From: Cerasibacillus quisquiliarum
GTDB lineage: Bacteria; Bacillota; Bacilli; Bacillales; Amphibacillaceae
Reading direction: 5' to 3'
DNA length: 64,000 bases
Assembly: GCF_014202495.1 (NCBI RefSeq)
Contig: NZ_JACHHA010000011.1
Coordinates: 16,401 to 80,400, forward strand
Below are positions 63,756 to 64,000 of this stretch, one piece after another. The position numbers were made by a program, and so were the translations under genes. Under the pieces are notes generated by a model that ran no database searches, was not told the DNA's origin, and was given only the letters and a program-made list of their open reading frames with translations. Every line of letters starts with the position of its first letter. The stretch's first letter is position 1.

Positions 63756-63860
63756 TTGATGGAAAGCGGGCGACTATAGGCATACGACTATTGTCCGTAC
63801 ATTATACTGTTATTAAACACAAAAAGAGACGTTTAAACGGGTATAATGGCTCTACAATAA

Positions 63861-63939
63861 ATAGTGTTGGTGAAGGAAAAAACACATTCGTTAAATGAAT
63901 CATTTATTTAACGAATGTGTCAAAATTCACTCACACTAT
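63861..63939. repeat. Nested long inverted repeat near the right edge
   Basis: Inner arms ACACATTCGTTAAAT (63882-63896) and ATTTAACGAATGTGT (63906-63920) are perfect. Outer arms ATAGTGTTGGTGAA (63861-63874) and TTCACTCACACTAT (63926-63939) match with two differences. The 63876-63881 A-run makes the inner hairpin a terminator on the minus strand. CATTATAC (63800-63807) and GTATAATG (63841-63848) form another inverted pair just upstream. The layout suggests the end of a mobile element running beyond the window. Confidence 0.6.
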
Positions 63940-63942
63940 TTT

Positions 63943-64000
63943 TTATCTAAAAAATAGAAAACAAGTGAGTTTCCCTGTAGAATTAAAGTCGACGAAAACC
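63943..64000 (-). CDS. Possible C-terminal end of a gene from beyond the right edge
   Basis: The minus-strand frame entering at the edge reads VFVDFNSTGKLTCFLFFR and stops at 63943, followed by the hairpin terminator at 63882-63920. Only 18 codons are visible, too few to name. If the neighbouring inverted repeats are insertion sequence ends, this would be a transposase; that is inference. Confidence 0.25.
   Translation of the reverse strand, partial: VFVDFNSTGKLTCFLFFR

Noticed and set aside
1..64000. tRNA or rRNA genes
   Set aside because: I looked for tRNA-like arms and 16S/23S landmarks in the intergenic regions and saw none.

Overview
The window is low-GC DNA from an endospore-forming, Gram-positive member of the Bacillaceae (Oceanobacillus/Virgibacillus-like; genus not provable from the sequence). 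The evidence is strong AGGAGG-type ribosome binding sites, frequent TTG/GTG starts, a T-box, a sortase-anchored LPXTG protein, lipoboxes, a CotD-type spore coat gene with a sigma-K-like promoter next to ypsA, and Bacillus-type genes such as yrrN/yrrO, yidC2, BceABRS-like genes and ppaC. It is ordinary chromosome, with decayed accessory material at 6.2-8.9 kb and 62.4-64 kb.

Layout. 0-6 kb: truncated GntP permease, DegV protein, aldehyde dehydrogenase with DUF779 partner, and a TPP riboswitch driving tenA. 6.2-8.9 kb: an ABC exporter operon carrying two frameshifts and a stop, its intact TetR-type regulator, and a YiaA-like remnant. 9-16 kb: RDD, SpoIIM-like, MoxR, DUF58, DUF4350 and DUF4129 cluster with overlapping starts and stops. 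16.4-21 kb: LPXTG surface protein, membrane protein and lipoprotein. 21-31 kb: formamidase, BrnQ transporter, Bce-type ABC/two-component module, dicarboxylate/glutamate symporter. 31-41 kb: sigma factor, DUF5068 lipoprotein, isochorismatase-like and TatD hydrolases, DHA2 exporter, then a CdaR regulator divergent from an FAD amine oxidase and a sodium-coupled transporter. 41-48 kb: TrhP1/TrhP2 tRNA hydroxylation proteins, SIMPL, two NUDIX, GNAT, and argS under an arginine T-box. 48-58 kb: ypsA/cotD, ABC-2 exporter, yidC2 behind a MifM-like leader peptide, mscL, SulP, menC, ppaC. 58-64 kb: FAD oxidoreductase, orphan ABC ATPase, amidase, broken lipase-like gene, DUF1433 lipoprotein and its truncated copy.

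The most interesting signals are regulatory and non-coding. (1) An ORF before yidC2 has the architecture of the MifM arrest peptide: an N-terminal hydrophobic segment and an EDDDAGD motif, followed by a perfect 9-bp hairpin that hides the yidC2 ribosome binding site. (2) Tandem repeats with an exact 52-bp period and a hairpin core in each unit lie in four intergenic regions; a second family with a 53-bp period lies in three more. (3) The tenA riboswitch shows readable, mutually exclusive pairings. (4) Several small membrane peptides too short for normal gene calling are visible, one with a near-consensus promoter.

Functional names come from recognising protein families by eye; no database search was run.
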